64,000 nt of DNA from Camellia lanceoleosa. Lineage: Eukaryota > Streptophyta > Magnoliopsida > Ericales > Theaceae. Every line of letters begins with the position of its first letter. Position 1 is the first letter of the stretch. Below the pieces are notes generated by a model. That model made no database searches and was not told where the DNA came from. It saw only the letters and a list, made by a program, of their open reading frames with translations. The DNA lies in the NCBI GenBank assembly GCA_025200525.1, contig CM045763.1:93229044-93293043 (forward strand), read 5' to 3'. Positions 34,138-45,310 of this stretch are shown here, in pieces. A program made the position numbers and the translations under genes.

Positions 34138-36246
34138 ATGGAAGAAAATAATGTTGTTGATGAGTTGGGTAGTTGTGGTTGGAAGCCAAAATTGGGCATG
34201 CCATTTGACTCTGAACAAGCTGCGTATGACTTTTACAATAACTATGGCGGAAAGGTGGGCTTTAGTATTAGGAAGTCATATGCACACAAGAACAAACAAA
34301 CCAAAGAAATAACTTCACAGATTTTTGTATGTTATAAAGAGGGAACTCGGGGTATTGACAAGCGAGATCCACTAGTAAAATTTCCGAGACAAGAGGTGCG
34401 ATATGGTTGTGGTGCCCGATTGAGTATAAAGTTAGATAGAAATTTAGGAAAATATATTGCAATTGATTTTTGTTGAACATCATAATCATGACCTTGTGCG
34501 TCAAGAGTGTGTTCATATGTTACCATCCCAAAAAAAAAATATCTACCACCCAAGCAATTAAAGTAGAATTGGCTTCAGAATCTGGAATTCCTCTTAGGTC
34601 TGCTTATGAGCTATTGGGTAGGGAATGTGGTGGAAGAGCATCACTTGGCTTCACCAAATTGGACCAAAAAAATTATTTAAGATCGAAGAGACAAAAAGAT
34701 TTGGAATATGGAGAAGCGGGTAGTGTGTTGCAATACTTTTGTAAGAAAACTGTGGAAAATCCATCCTTTTATTATGCAGTCCAATTAGATTGTGAAGAGC
34801 AGAAAACTAATATATTTTGGGCCGATGCTCAAATGATAATGGACTATGCTCAATTTGGTGATGGAGTGACCTTTGACACTACTTAGAAAATAAATAACAA
34901 GCATAGACCTTTTGGAACCTTTGTTGGATTTAATCATCATCGAGAAACGGTTATATTCGGTGCAGCGTTGATGTATGATAAGACTGCTAAATCATTCACA
35001 TGGTTGTTTCAGATTTTTTTGGAGGCAATGTCAAACAAAGTTCCAAAAACTATTTTCACAGATCAAGATGCTGCTATGGCTAAGGCCATTCCAATTGTCA
35101 TGCCTAATACAAACCACCGACTTTGCACATGGCATATGATGCAAAACGCTGTGAAGCATGTAAGTTGTCTTTTTGGAGATGTGGGGTGAAGGGTGTGTTT
35201 GCAAAATTTATGCATAAAATTGATAATGAAGAAGAATTTAGAATACGATGGGACCAGATACTTGATAAGTATGATGCACACAACAATTATTGGTTAAAGC
35301 AAACTTTTGGTGTGAAGGACAAATGGGGATGGCCATATGTTATGAATTCTTGGGCAAAGAATGAGTACTACTCAACTAAGTGAATCATTCAATGCATGTT
35401 TGAAGGATTATCTCAATTGTGATCATAACTTGATGGAATTTTTCATGCACTTTGAGAGAGTGCTCTATGACAAGAGGTATAAAGAATTGGAAGCCGAATA
35501 TAATTTGTCCCAAAAATTGCCAAGGGTTTCCATTCCAACTTTGATGTTAAAACAAATGGCAGATATTTACACCAAAACAATTTTGAGGAATTCCAAAATG
35601 AGTACGCAAATTCATTGAAGAATCCATTGTAGGCACTCTTAATGATGGTGAGAGTACCACATTCACAATTCGAACGGTGGTAGATGGAAACAAAGATAAG
35701 AATGTGATAATGCATAGAGATGGTTTTTTGAGTTGTAGTTGCAAGAAGTTTGAAGTGAAGGGCATAGTGTGTCGACATTGTTTGAAGGTGCTTAGAAAAA
35801 TATTGAATGCAAAAGACCTTCCTGCACAATACATCTTGAAACGATGGACTAAGAAAGCAAGGGCTGAAAGTGTGAAAGATAGCCGTGGGTATGATGTCAA
35901 GGCTGATGTGAAACTACATCAAAGCGATCAATATAGGTTATTGATGAATATGTTTAGAGCAATAGCAAGTAGAGCGGAAAGTGAAGAAACTTATCATTTG
36001 TCACTTGCAAAAGGTGAAGCATTGAGCGTAATGGTTGAAGAGAAATTAAGTGTGCACACTTGTGGTGAAGTAGAGGTCACTGAATTGAGAAATTCCTCAA
36101 CTAACACATGCCCACAGAGTGAGGAAGTAGATTGTCCAATCCAAGCTAAGAGACTGAAGAAAAGACAAGCAACTAGTAAGGGAAGAAAGAGGATCAAGGG
36201 CTGGAAAAATCTATTGCGAAGAAGAAAAGAATGCCATCTAAGCAGG
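34138..36246 (+). pseudogene. FAR1/FHY3-type MULE transposase, main body
   Basis: A transposase of the FAR1/FRS type. In order: FAR1 DNA-binding domain (FDSEQAAYDFYNNYGGKVGF, GCGARLSIKLD, then a HHNHDL zinc-ligand end); MULE catalytic domain with DGVTFDTT, FGTFVGFNHHRETVIFGAAL, IFTDQDAAM and CTWHMMQNAV, carrying the acidic residues and the C-W-H signature; ESFNACLKDYL after it; and a SWIM zinc finger (CSCKKFEVKGIVCRHCLKVL, about 35735-35795). The start ATG at 34138 follows an acceptor-like TTGTAG. Decay is plain: frame changes near 34465, 34530 (A10 run), 35175, 35360, 35600 and 36190, and TAG at 34884-34886 inside the catalytic domain. FAR1 and FHY3 themselves are domesticated relatives, but here TIRs and target duplication enclose the gene. 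A Lys-rich end (AKKKRMPSKQ) runs to a donor at 36247. Confidence 0.9.
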
Positions 36247-36340
36247 TAATTAATTTTGTTATGTGTGATTGTTATGTGTTATCAATTTTGTGTTATGTGT
36301 GTTTGGAAAATCATGAATTAAATAAATTGGTTGTTTGTAG

Positions 36341-37850
36341 GGTGATGGTTTTTGTACTCCTGAAGGTCAATCGAGCCTCCTATCGCCATGGGTAATATTT
36401 GTAGTCGTAATATTTACTATTCTGTGCAACCTTGTATTAATCTTGCAATATTTATTATTGTGGGCAACTAGAAGCGTGATATTTATTATTTTGGGGTGCA
36501 TGTAGGGTGGTTCTTTTCCTGCTTCTCAAGGTCAATCTGAACCGTCTTCTGCCTTGGGTAGCCATTCAATACAGGTAATATTTAATTTCGTATGCAACCT
36601 TTGACATATATACACCTTAGGGAAATTGAACCTCATACGGCACCAACATATCTTCAATTGCTTCTTCTTGCAATATAGTCATGTGAATTTTTTTTTTTTT
36701 TACGTGCATTGGTTCTATAGGGTGTTACAGTTTACATTCCGCAAGGTTAATCTCAACCTCCTTTCGCCATGGATAGTAATTATGTAGATGTAATATTTCA
36801 TATTATTTGTTAGTAAAAATGAAAATTCATTATTGTGTGTATTTTAATTTCACTTATTCTTTTCTTTATGTTGGTTTACTTTAGGGTGTTTACACTCCAT
36901 AAGGTCAATCTCGACCTCCTTTTGCCATGAGTAGTAATTATGTTGAGGTAATATTTCATATTGTCTATTTTTTCAAAATGAAAATGCATTATTACTTTTT
37001 TTCATTTTCACTTATTCTTTTGTTTATGTTGGTTTAATTTAGGGTGTTTATACTCCACAAGGTCAATCTCGACCTCCTTTTGGCATGAGTAGTAATTATG
37101 TCGAGGTATTCTTTTCATATTGTATGTTTTTTAAAATGAAAATGCGTTATTACTTTTTTTCATTTTCACTTATTCTTTTGTTTATGTTGGTTTAATTTAG
37201 GGTGTTTATACTCTACAAGGTCAATCTCGACCTCCTTTTGGCATGAGTAGTAATTATGTTGAGGTATTCTTTTCATATTGTATGTTTTTTAAAATGAAAA
37301 TGCGTTAATACTTTTTTTGTTTTTCACTTATTCTTTTGTTTATGTTGGTTTACTTTAGGTGTTTATACTCTACAAGGTCAATCTCGACTTCCTTTTGGCA
37401 TGAGTAGTAATTATGTTGATGTATTTTTTTCACATTGTATGTTTTTTAAAATGAAAATGCATTATTACTTTTTTTTAATTTCACTTATTCTTTATGCTGG
37501 TTTGCTTTAGGGTCATGGTCGTGCAATTTATAATTTTCAATCTCAATCCCAATCTAGACTTGAATCCCAATCTCAACCTCCCTTTGCCATGGGTCGTACA
37601 TATGATATGAGTTGTAATTGCTTAAATACTTTACATTCAAATGGTAGTATAGATTGTATAAATATTTTAATAAATGTATCACTATTGCAGGGAAATAACG
37701 CGCCCTAGTCAATGCCGCCTCATTCAATGCCTTTAGTATATCCCAGTCAAACATCGTTTCAGGAGTTGCTTCGAGGTACTAGTGCAGTTCAACTGTCGCA
37801 AGCCTCATATAGTCCTCGCCGATTATGTGAATGGACATCCTTGGAAGGCT
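36341..37850 (+). pseudogene. transposase 3' exons: array of 51-82 bp mini-exons
   Basis: Nine short segments with AG before and GT after continue the transposase. Coordinates: a 36341-36391, b 36506-36574, c 36721-36789, d 36885-36947, e 37043-37105, f 37201-37263, g 37359-37420, h 37511-37592, and a last one from 37692. Units d-f are 63 bp and phase 0; e reads GVYTPQGQSRPPFGMSSNYV plus E. Starts d, e and f are exactly 158 bp apart and g follows at 158, so exon and intron were duplicated together. Units c and d carry TAA stops, and g lacks one G at its start. The last exon reads MPPHSMPLVYPSQTSFQELL (after a TAG) and RGTSAVQLSQASYSPRRLCE. The encoded tail is Gln/Pro/Ser-rich. Confidence 0.75.
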
Positions 37851-37879
37851 TGCACCAAACAATGATGTTATTATATTGG

Positions 37880-38175
37880 TGTATTTTGGTGTACTTTTTT
37901 TATGTTTGGTGGGATTTGGATATTTTTTATGGACATATTTTTTATGTATTTTTATGTTTGCTGGGATTTGGATATTTTGGATGGACATATTTTTTTTTGT
38001 ATTTTTAATGTTTGGTGGGATTTGGATATATTGGATGGACATATTTTTTATGTATTTTTAATGTTTGGTGGGATTTGGATGTTTTTGATGGACATATTTT
38101 TTTATGTAAATTTAATGTTTCGCGGGATTTGGACATTTTGTCATGGACATCTTTTTTTTTGTATATTTAGTGTTT
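37880..38175. repeat. ~58-bp minisatellite in the transposase 3' region
   Basis: About five units of GTTTGGTGGGATTTGGATAT and TGGACATATTTTTTATGTA in direct repeat. They lie directly after the last transposase exon, presumably in the 3'UTR. Confidence 0.8.
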
Positions 38176-38872
38176 CCGAACAATGTTCTTTTTGTGTATG
38201 CATATATAAAGTTGTTATTATGGTTGTCATCTACAATGCCTTTATTGTGAGGATGACATTAATGTTTGTTTTAGTCAATATTTTATAGTGGTTGGTGATT
38301 AGGGAAGTTGGACATGTTAAATTCCTTATGGCACAGGTTCAATTCAAGTGGCACAGGTTCAATTCTTTGTTGTTTCTACAACCAAGCTTTGCCTTCATTT
38401 CCTATATGTTTGCTTGTCTCAGCATGGAGAAATGTTTAGGAGTTGATTTTGTTGACTCATGGTGAGGTGATACAGGATGTTGGAGTGATCATATAACTTG
38501 TTATTTGGAAAGCTTGCTTTGAGATGTCTCTTTGAGGATTACTTTGAAGAAGCTAGGCATTTTATGATTTAACATGCTAAAACCCATGGAAGAATTGCAG
38601 TACACTGCCCTGTGTAAAGGAGTGATCAACCATTATGCAACATTATATTAATTTTGTGCTCACATAACATCAGATTCACTTTCTTTTCATAACATCAATC
38701 TTCATACATCATATACATAACACCCAATTTCATTAATTAACACAATTGACATAGCATAGTAACTTTAACTTCATTAATTAAACATAGTTTGGATTTTACA
38801 TGCACATATAAAAGTTTCAAAACTAAATACAAGTTCTACAAGTATTGGTTTACATTAAGTAGAAATACAAGT

Positions 38873-39199
38873 TCACTTGAGCAGCACCACTAGCATGGTA
38901 AAACCAACCATCACTATGGTTGTGAGCATCATGAATTTGATAGCTTCAAGTCGTTCCAAGATATTCACAAGTTCATTGTTTGTCGCAAAATCATAATCGT
39001 ATCCACTCTTTTGGATATTTGATCCACTCCCAGTAGGAGCCACTCCCCACGCAAAGTAGTCACAAGCCTTATTTGCGCACTTGAAATACATCTTCCCTGG
39101 ATTTTTCTCTGATTTTGATATGTACACTCCTGCTTTTTCCCCACATTTGCATCTTTTATTTTCAAAGAATCTAGCATCATTGTTTGAACTGGTTGACAT
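38873..39199 (-). CDS. GRF-type zinc-finger protein with C-terminal membrane anchor
   Basis: An intact 108-residue ORF. The chosen ATG at 39199 gives MSTSSNNDARFF; upstream codons (from 39226) are probably leader, because a splice-acceptor-like TTAG lies just before. Residues 17-51 form a GRF zinc finger: C17-x-C19, NPGKMYFKC (C41) and C46 followed by FAW. GRF fingers bind nucleic acid, mostly single-stranded DNA in characterised proteins. A Ser/Gly-rich linker and a short helical segment (NNELVNILERLEAIK) precede a hydrophobic stretch MMLTTIVMVGFTMLVVLL (about residues 89-106), a likely membrane anchor. It lies inside the MULE and is transcribed towards the transposase, like mudrB opposite mudrA in MuDR. 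Such small GRF proteins are common in plant genomes; the role in transposition is my inference. Confidence 0.75.
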   Translation of the reverse strand: MSTSSNNDARFFENKRCKCGEKAGVYISKSEKNPGKMYFKCANKACDYFAWGVAPTGSGSNIQKSGYDYDFATNNELVNILERLEAIKFMMLTTIVMVGFTMLVVLLK

Positions 39200-39639
39200 G
39201 TCAATCCTAATTACAAGTAAACACAAAAGTCAATTTCAAATACAATACAAATCTAACCAAACTTTCCATGGACATGCATGCATGACATTTTCTTTCTGAC
39301 TTCAAGTGTAAATAACTAACTTGTGTATTCACAAACAAAAGATTTCCTTGGTTTGGTTATATGCATTCTAACAAAAACCAAAATTGCTTAGCCACTAAAT
39401 ACTATTTAATCATGCATGACGATAGTGGTTGAACGCAACTAAATACTATTTTAATAAAGAACAAAAAAGACCGAATTATAATTTTCCTAATTGATTAACA
39501 AAACAAAATAAGAAATAATTATACATATTTCAACTATCTATTTTTACTATGGAGAATGAACACCCATTTTTTAAGGGTTTCTTTTTCTTATTTTATTTTG
39601 TTCGACCATCTTTTAACTATTATATTAACATTGGGTAAA

Positions 39640-40682
39640 GTTCATAAATTCAGGTTCATGCCTAATGGGCTACTTAAGCAAGTCTAAGCAGTGGTTGGAA
39701 CTTGAAGCTATGTATAAGGATTGTTGACATTGGTCTTCTGAGGTCTATTCTTCATTTGAATAGTAGTAGTCTCTTCCCTTTTGCCTCATTATCTCTTTTG
39801 TTTATTATAGTGAAATGACAAATTCATTTTTGTAATATCTTTATAAACATATAATATAATAATAATAGTAATATGCTCTCTTCTTGAATGAATCAGTGAG
39901 TCTGCCGCCTATCCAAACAAACAAATTTATTTACTAATGCTAATGGCTCTTCAATGGCTAAGCTTGGTTGGTGAGAATAGTAGTAGTCTCTTCCCTTTTG
40001 CCTCATTATCTCTTTTGTATATTATAGTGAAATGACAAATTCATTTTTATAATATCTTTATAAGCATATAATATAATAATAATAGTAATATGCTCTCTTC
40101 TTGAATGAATCAGTGAGTCTGCCGCCTATCCAAACAAACAAATTTATTTACTAATCCAAACCCTTTAGCATACATCTAATGGCTCTTCAATGGCTAAGCT
40201 TGGTTGGTGCTATATGGCTTCAATCCATTAATGGAACAAACTCTAACTTTCCTGCTTACTCATCTCAACTCATGGAATATTGATCTGTTCTGGTAATGGG
40301 CAACAGTGGTGAAGGCATTCCTGATTTGTTGTTATTGCTAACTTTTCATACATAAATTCTATACATATTGTGTCAATCACATTTTAAAAAAAAATAGATA
40401 TTTTCTAACTAGTGTCCCTTCCCTTCCTTCTTGACCCCACAGTTACATACACAACCCTGCTTTATAAAGCAGTTTCATTCCAAATTTATTTACTAATCCA
40501 AACCCTTTAGCATACATCTAATGGCTCTTCAATGGCTAAGCTTGGTGGGTGCTATATGGCTTCAATCCATTAATGGAACAAACTCTAACTTTCCTGCTTA
40601 CTCATCTCAACTCATGGAATATTGATCTGTTCTGGTAATGGGCAATAGTGGTGAAGGCATTCCTGATTTGTTGTTATTGCTA
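39640..40682 (+). pseudogene. captured, tandemly duplicated NFD4/nodulin-like MFS first exon
   Basis: The first coding exon of a nodulin-like/NFD4 major-facilitator transporter occurs three times: 39943-39973 (truncated after about ten codons), 40179-40283 and 40521-40625. The full copies read MALQWLSLVGAIWLQSINGT then NSNFPAYSSQLMEY and stop; this matches the N-terminal first membrane helix and the NFPAYSSQL motif of the family. The copies lie in two nested direct duplications, periods about 217 bp (39758/39975) and 342 bp (40139/40481), including 5' flanking sequence. None continues into the rest of the transporter. They lie within the MULE TIRs, so this is a Pack-MULE-like capture, here inside an element that also carries transposase. 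Confidence 0.7.
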
Positions 40683-41479
40683 GTTCAATGACTCAAAAGA
40701 CAATGATTGATAAACTTATGTACAGCAATGAAGTGCAGGTATAACTATAAGCTACCACACTACACCATTTGCAACAACAAGCAACATATATATATATATA
40801 TATATTTATTTATTTTTTATTTTCTTGTTTTGTGAAACAGAATTGTTATTACTGCTACTGACACTCAATACACTTCCATGGATGAACCAAAACTCAGGAA
40901 AAAAAATGATATTTTTTTTTCAAGCAATGAATCAATCATTAGCTATGATGAATCACTATTCTTGATTCATCATATATATGTATATATATCTTGCAATGTT
41001 CATGAAATGGGGTGTACTATGAATATATACTTCACCTCTATTTTTCAAGCTTTGAATCAAGCAACATATATTTATATATATATTTTTTGTTTTCGTTCTA
41101 CACAAAATGACATAATAATCTGCAAACAGCCACCCTTTGTTAAGAATTCCAAACTCATGGCTACTAAAGTCAACATACACAAAATGCCCAAATCAAGCAA
41201 ATCTTGATTTGTTCTTATTCTTTGCATGAATCACAGAAGAAGGGAAGAGAGTCAAACCAAATGTGTGTTCGTCCCAAGCCTCTCTGTCGCCTCTTGCCTT
41301 CGCCTCTCGCCTCTCTCTCCGCCTCGCCTGCTCGATTCGGCCTCGCTTTGCTTGCCTCAGAGGGGCTAGGCACAACCAAACCAAAGGGGAAAAATAAAAG
41401 GTGATTAGTCTCTCGCCTCGCCTCCTCACCTCTGCCTTCATCGCCTCGCCTCTCCGCTTGATTCGTCTCAAATTTTGCT

Positions 41480-41665
41480 TCGTCTTAGAGGGGCTAGGGC
41501 ACAACCAAACCAAAGGGGCTGAAAAATAAGAGGGAATTTCAAATTTTGGGGAACAATTAAAAAAAAAAAAACTAATCAAAACGACGTCGTTTTGACTAAA
41601 ACGACGCCGTTTCGGTGAGGGCGACAGAGAGGGCGACAGGAAAGGGCTACCGAAGATCTGAATTC
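41480..41665 (-). repeat. MULE right terminal inverted repeat
   Basis: Reverse complement of the left TIR: CGAAGATCTGAATTC ends the element at 41665. ACGACGTCGTTTTG and ACGACGCCGTTTCGG stand in the same relative positions. A second AGAGGGGCTAGGCACAACCAAACCAAAGGGG block lies inside it at about 41360-41390. Confidence 0.88.
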
Positions 41666-41675
41666 ATACCCAATA

Positions 41676-42426
41676 ACCCAATAATTTTCCTGAATTTATG
41701 AGCTATACTAGAAGGTGCGAATTTCTAACCCCCCGTTCGGAACTGACTTTTTTTTTTTTTTTTTCGCATGTCAGGTTTTTTTATTTTTATTTTTATTATT
41801 ATTTTAGTCATAAAAAAGTAAAATAATTTTTTTAATCTAATAAGATAAAATATCACATTTAACTCATAATCATTTTATTTTTTCTCTTATAAAAATTAAA
41901 AAAATTAAAAAACTTATCCCAAATGAGACTTTTAACCCCGGATTAAAATAGTCAAAAAATCAAAAAATCAACTCACATCTCAAACGAAACCAGTGATTTT
42001 TTGGGTCAAAAATATGAGTTAAAAAATTAATGAGTGAGAAATATTTTTTAAGTAAAAAAATGTACAAAAATTAGATTATATAGGAATGAATCTTTAACTT
42101 TGTAGGTTGAATGAGATTGAATTTTTGATTTTTTTTATATGAATATTTTTTTAACTAAATTAACTGTCAAGCAGCGACTACATATAATAAGTTGATGTGT
42201 CTAATGGGATAAAAAAAATTGGAAAAATAACAAAACATGGTAAGGGTTAAAAAAACAATACAAAATAGTAATAAAATTTATAAATTTTAATTATTAAAAT
42301 CATAAAATTTTTCATAGGTAGATAATTATTATTTTTGAAAACTAGAGTTGATTTGTAATTGGGGAAATTATTAAATATTTATAATATTTACTATTTTTTA
42401 GTAATTTTTTTTTTCCTAACATCACT
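41676..42426. other. AT-rich spacer between MULE and CACTA
   Basis: No ORF or structured repeat is visible. Confidence 0.6.
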
Positions 42427-42429
42427 AAG

Positions 42430-42955
42430 CACTACAAAAAAATTGACTTTTTGCGATGGAAAAATGCCGTCGCAAATACTTCAAATGCCATCTCAAAAGC
42501 TTTTTTACGACGGCAGATGACTTTTAGCGACAGCGAGTGGGGGGTCACAACAAAGGGTGTTGCTAAAAAGTTTTAGCGACGGCACAATGCCGTCGCCTTT
42601 TTTTTTTGCGATGGCAAAGTTGCCTTTTTGTGACGGAATTCTGCCGTCGCTATTAATATGTAAAAATCGAATTTTTGAGACTAAGACCGTGTTGTTATCG
42701 CTAAAATGTTATTTATGACGGCAAAAATGCCGTCATGAAGTGTTTTATTGCGACGGGTAACATGTCACTAAAAATTTATTTGAGATGACGATTTACGACG
42801 CCTCTAAAGGTTATTTATGCATTTACAAATAATACCGTCGCAGAAGGGTTTTTCAACTTTTGCAAATATCTTTTGCGACAGCATTGCTTATGTCGCAAAA
42901 ACAATCTGATTATAATGTTTTTTAAGATGACATAGTGCCGTCTCAAAAAAAAAAA
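42430..42955 (+). repeat. CACTA left subterminal repeat array
   Basis: About ten short repeats in both orientations: TTTTTGCGATGG, TGCCGTCGCAAATAC, TTTACGACGGCA, TTTAGCGACGGCA, TTTTGTGACGGAATT, TGCCGTCATGAAG, TTGCGACGGGTAA, ATACCGTCGCAGAAGG. Such arrays are the transposase-binding sites in En/Spm. Confidence 0.85.
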
Positions 42956-43264
42956 AAAAAAAAAAAACTGCAATAAAATTATTAAAAATATGAAAATCAC
43001 CTGTACTAAATGAAAAATAAACCGATAATTACATAATAATATAAAAATTCCAGTATAAAAATAACAATTTATCCATAATAAAAATATTCTTCCATTCATA
43101 ACAATATATTAACAAAATTATCCTACTACATAATATTGCATAATACATATACAATGTTTAAATACATAATCTTGTTCACAATTCAAAATAACGTAAATCA
43201 AAAACAAAAGTTTTCGTCATGATTCTTCCGTGGGTAACAAAAACAAAAATTAATCGCAATCTTC

Positions 43265-43319
43265 ACATCACCAGATTCCACAAGAAGCAAACTGCCATCG
43301 GGGAAATATCTGAAAACAA
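43265..43319 (-). pseudogene. orphan exon-like segment
   Basis: On the minus strand an acceptor (TTTGTTTTCAG) is followed by a frame reading YFPDGSLLLVESGDVKIAIN. It is protein-like in an otherwise noncoding AT-rich setting. I do not recognise the family; probably transposon cargo or a relic of CACTA coding sequence. Confidence 0.3.
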
Positions 43320-43429
43320 AAAATAAAAATAATTAATGACAATATAATTATGTGTTAATATTTTAATTACAAAAAAAATAAAAAATTAACTACTATATAA
43401 TTACAAAGATAATTAAGTAAATAATTTTG

Positions 43430-43745
43430 GCTAGACAGAAATCCGACTCTAACTCTCAAATCAGGAACCCGATTCGAGCCCCGTCTTCTCCCACAAGTCT
43501 CGTGTTTGCCGGTCGGTGTGCCAAGTTTCGTGCTAATCCGACTTTCTTGGTGATTTTGGGGTGTCAACACCTCAATTCAAATTTCTTAATGAACTATTTT
43601 GCCTAGACCGAATCCGCTCTAACTCCCAAACCGAACCCAATTCAAGTCTCTGCCTTCTCCTACAAGTCTCTCGTGTCTAGGCGATCGTGTGTCAAGTTTC
43701 ATGCTAATCCGACGCCGCAGGATTTTGAAGGCCAACACACTTGAC
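43430..43745. repeat. two-copy repeat, third partial copy at 52575
   Basis: GC-richer units at about 43430-43570 and 43595-43745 share GTCTTCTCCCACAAGTCTC / GCCTTCTCCTACAAGTCTC, a CGGTCG/CGATCG site and CAAGTTTCGTGCTAATCCGA. A third partial copy stands at 52575-52632. This is a repeat of the CACTA body; function unknown. Confidence 0.65.
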
Positions 43746-44097
43746 TTAATGGCAAATTATCATGGAAGATTAGATTTCAAGAATTTTTAGTTGTCAGATC
43801 ATCTAGGTCAAGTGTCATTTCACTAACATGTAAAGAATAATGAGATTTTGCAAATAAAAGGACCAACATGTTGACTATCCAAGACAACAGAAGCTCTATC
43901 ATGTCAATGACCATGGTCATGAATGTAAATATTCATAGAGTATTTGAGGCATTAATAAATGTAAATGCATGTATATCTCTACACAAAATAGTCATTCATG
44001 ATTAAAATAATGAAGATAGAAGTAGTAAACATTGATGCATTTATGTATATTTTCATATATGCATACATGTACACAAAATTTTTAAACATCATCATCT

Positions 44098-44182
44098 TGG
44101 ACTTACATTGAAGAATGTTCACGACTCTTGCACCATCCCAAAATCTCTGGTGACCATCAGAACTTGGCATATAAGCAAGAAT
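44098..44182 (-). pseudogene. orphan exon-like segment next to Copia-2
   Basis: The minus strand reads AYMPSSDGHQRFWDGARVVN then ILQ and a consensus donor (AATGTAAGTCC). Its 5' part is cut by the Copia-2 insertion at 44183. It looks like a captured host exon; family not recognised. Confidence 0.35.
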
Positions 44183-45310
44183 TGTTGGAAAAATAGGTTT
44201 ATAAAGGCTTATTTTGGGCCATCTTTGAGCCCAAAATTGAGTGGGCCCTGAACGTCTTTTGTGGCGGGTCTGAAAAGGTGAAGTGTTCATTGTCAAGTGG
44301 CAAGTCATACAATGAAGACGGTTCGTCAAAACAATTTATGAGTGAATGGGAATATGAAGTCGTTTTCGGGTTCGTGGAATGGACATTTAAAGTTTTTAAT
44401 GTGGGTTTCCTTGTGAGGCTTGTCCCACATTGAAACTTTAAGAAAGTTTTGTTAAGTATGTAAGTTCTAGCCTACAACACTTGGGTTGGGCTCCAAGGGG
44501 CACTCCAAGTTTGTAGAAGGGAGGAGTTATAGACAAAGTGAATTTTAGCCCAAACCACCAAACACGTGCGCGTCCAGCAGTGCCGGGCATAGGTGTGGGT
44601 CGGGTAGGTTCTTATATTAATTTTTTGGACAAAATTCATTTGAATTTTTCTAAAAAATATTGCGGAAATTTAATTTAAATTTGAATTCCAATTTTTGTCC
44701 AACATTTAAGTGTCATTCTGTACGAAATTCCTCTCAGATTCAAACTGAAAACGCCTAAGTTCGGGCTTTAATCGCTTCGAAGCATTCTGATCATTACTTC
44801 GAACATATTCAAAACTCGAAGCAAATCTGCTTGAATTCAAAACAAGATTCTGCTCAAAATTTGTTTCACACTGCTCACTTCTTTTGCACCTGCTTGGACA
44901 GATCTTTTTTGCCTATAAATACCTACTGTTCTAGCAGTCTTTGGGATCCGAAAAATCAGTTTGCAACTTTTATATTTGCTGTCCAGAATTTTCTCCTTTG
45001 CATTTTATTCTTCATTCTAGTTTTACAGATAAAATAAAGAGAGTATTAGAACACAAGGTTCTAGTTTGCCGCACAAATTTGTGTGGAGTGCTACTACAAG
45101 TTTGTGAAGATCATTGTATCATGGGAGATAGATGCCACTCAACCGTAAGCACCGTAGCGGGGCGAATCTGTCTTAAGGACAGAGTGTCACACACTCGACT
45201 TGGTCTTTTATTTTTCGTTTGGTTTGACAAAATAAGTTCTGTAAGTTTTATTTTATTTTGTCTGTAATTAGTTTCAATTTATTTTATTTACACAGAAGGT
45301 TGTTCTAACA
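44183..45310 (+). repeat. Copia-2 5' LTR
   Basis: 1,128 bp with a TATA box (GCCTATAAATACC at about 44911) and the AGATAGATGCCACTCAACCG / TTAAGGACAGAGTGTCACAC U5 region. It agrees with the solo LTR at 6427-7525 where the 3' LTR differs. Confidence 0.88.

Larger units (their letters stand above)
32472..41665 (+). mobile_element. Mutator-like element (MULE) with FAR1-type transposase
   Basis: A 9,194-bp element bounded by inverted repeats starting GAATTCAGATCTTCGGTAG and followed by CCTTTCCTGTCGCCCTC and the paired AACGGCGTCGTTTTG-type motifs. The direct repeats outside are ATACCTAATA (32462-32471) and ATACCCAATA (41666-41675), a 10-bp target duplication with one mismatch, in the Mutator size range. 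The TIRs are clearly similar over about 170-190 bp; the right one also contains an internal duplication of a GGTTTGGTTGTGCC/CCCCTCT segment. Cargo in order: GA and minisatellite repeats (32.68-32.96 kb), FAR1-type transposase (34.1-37.9 kb, + strand), a GRF-zinc-finger gene (39.2-38.9 kb, - strand), and three NFD4-like exon copies (39.9-40.6 kb). Confidence 0.88.

Noticed and set aside
34138..36246. A host FRS (FAR1-related) transcription-factor gene
   Set aside because: TIRs and a target duplication enclose it and it is full of stops and frame changes, so it is a MULE transposase relic.
36885..37420. Regularly spaced repeats that could suggest a CRISPR-like array
   Set aside because: Plant nuclear context, 63-bp coding units with splice borders and near-identical spacers; it is an exon duplication.
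37712..38288. Trp/Phe-rich ORFs resembling membrane proteins
   Set aside because: They are frames of the 58-bp minisatellite; only the first part (37712-37850) is kept as the last transposase exon.
40878..41207. 109-codon plus-strand ORF inside the MULE
   Set aside because: AT-rich with (TA)n tracts, no motif, no splice context.
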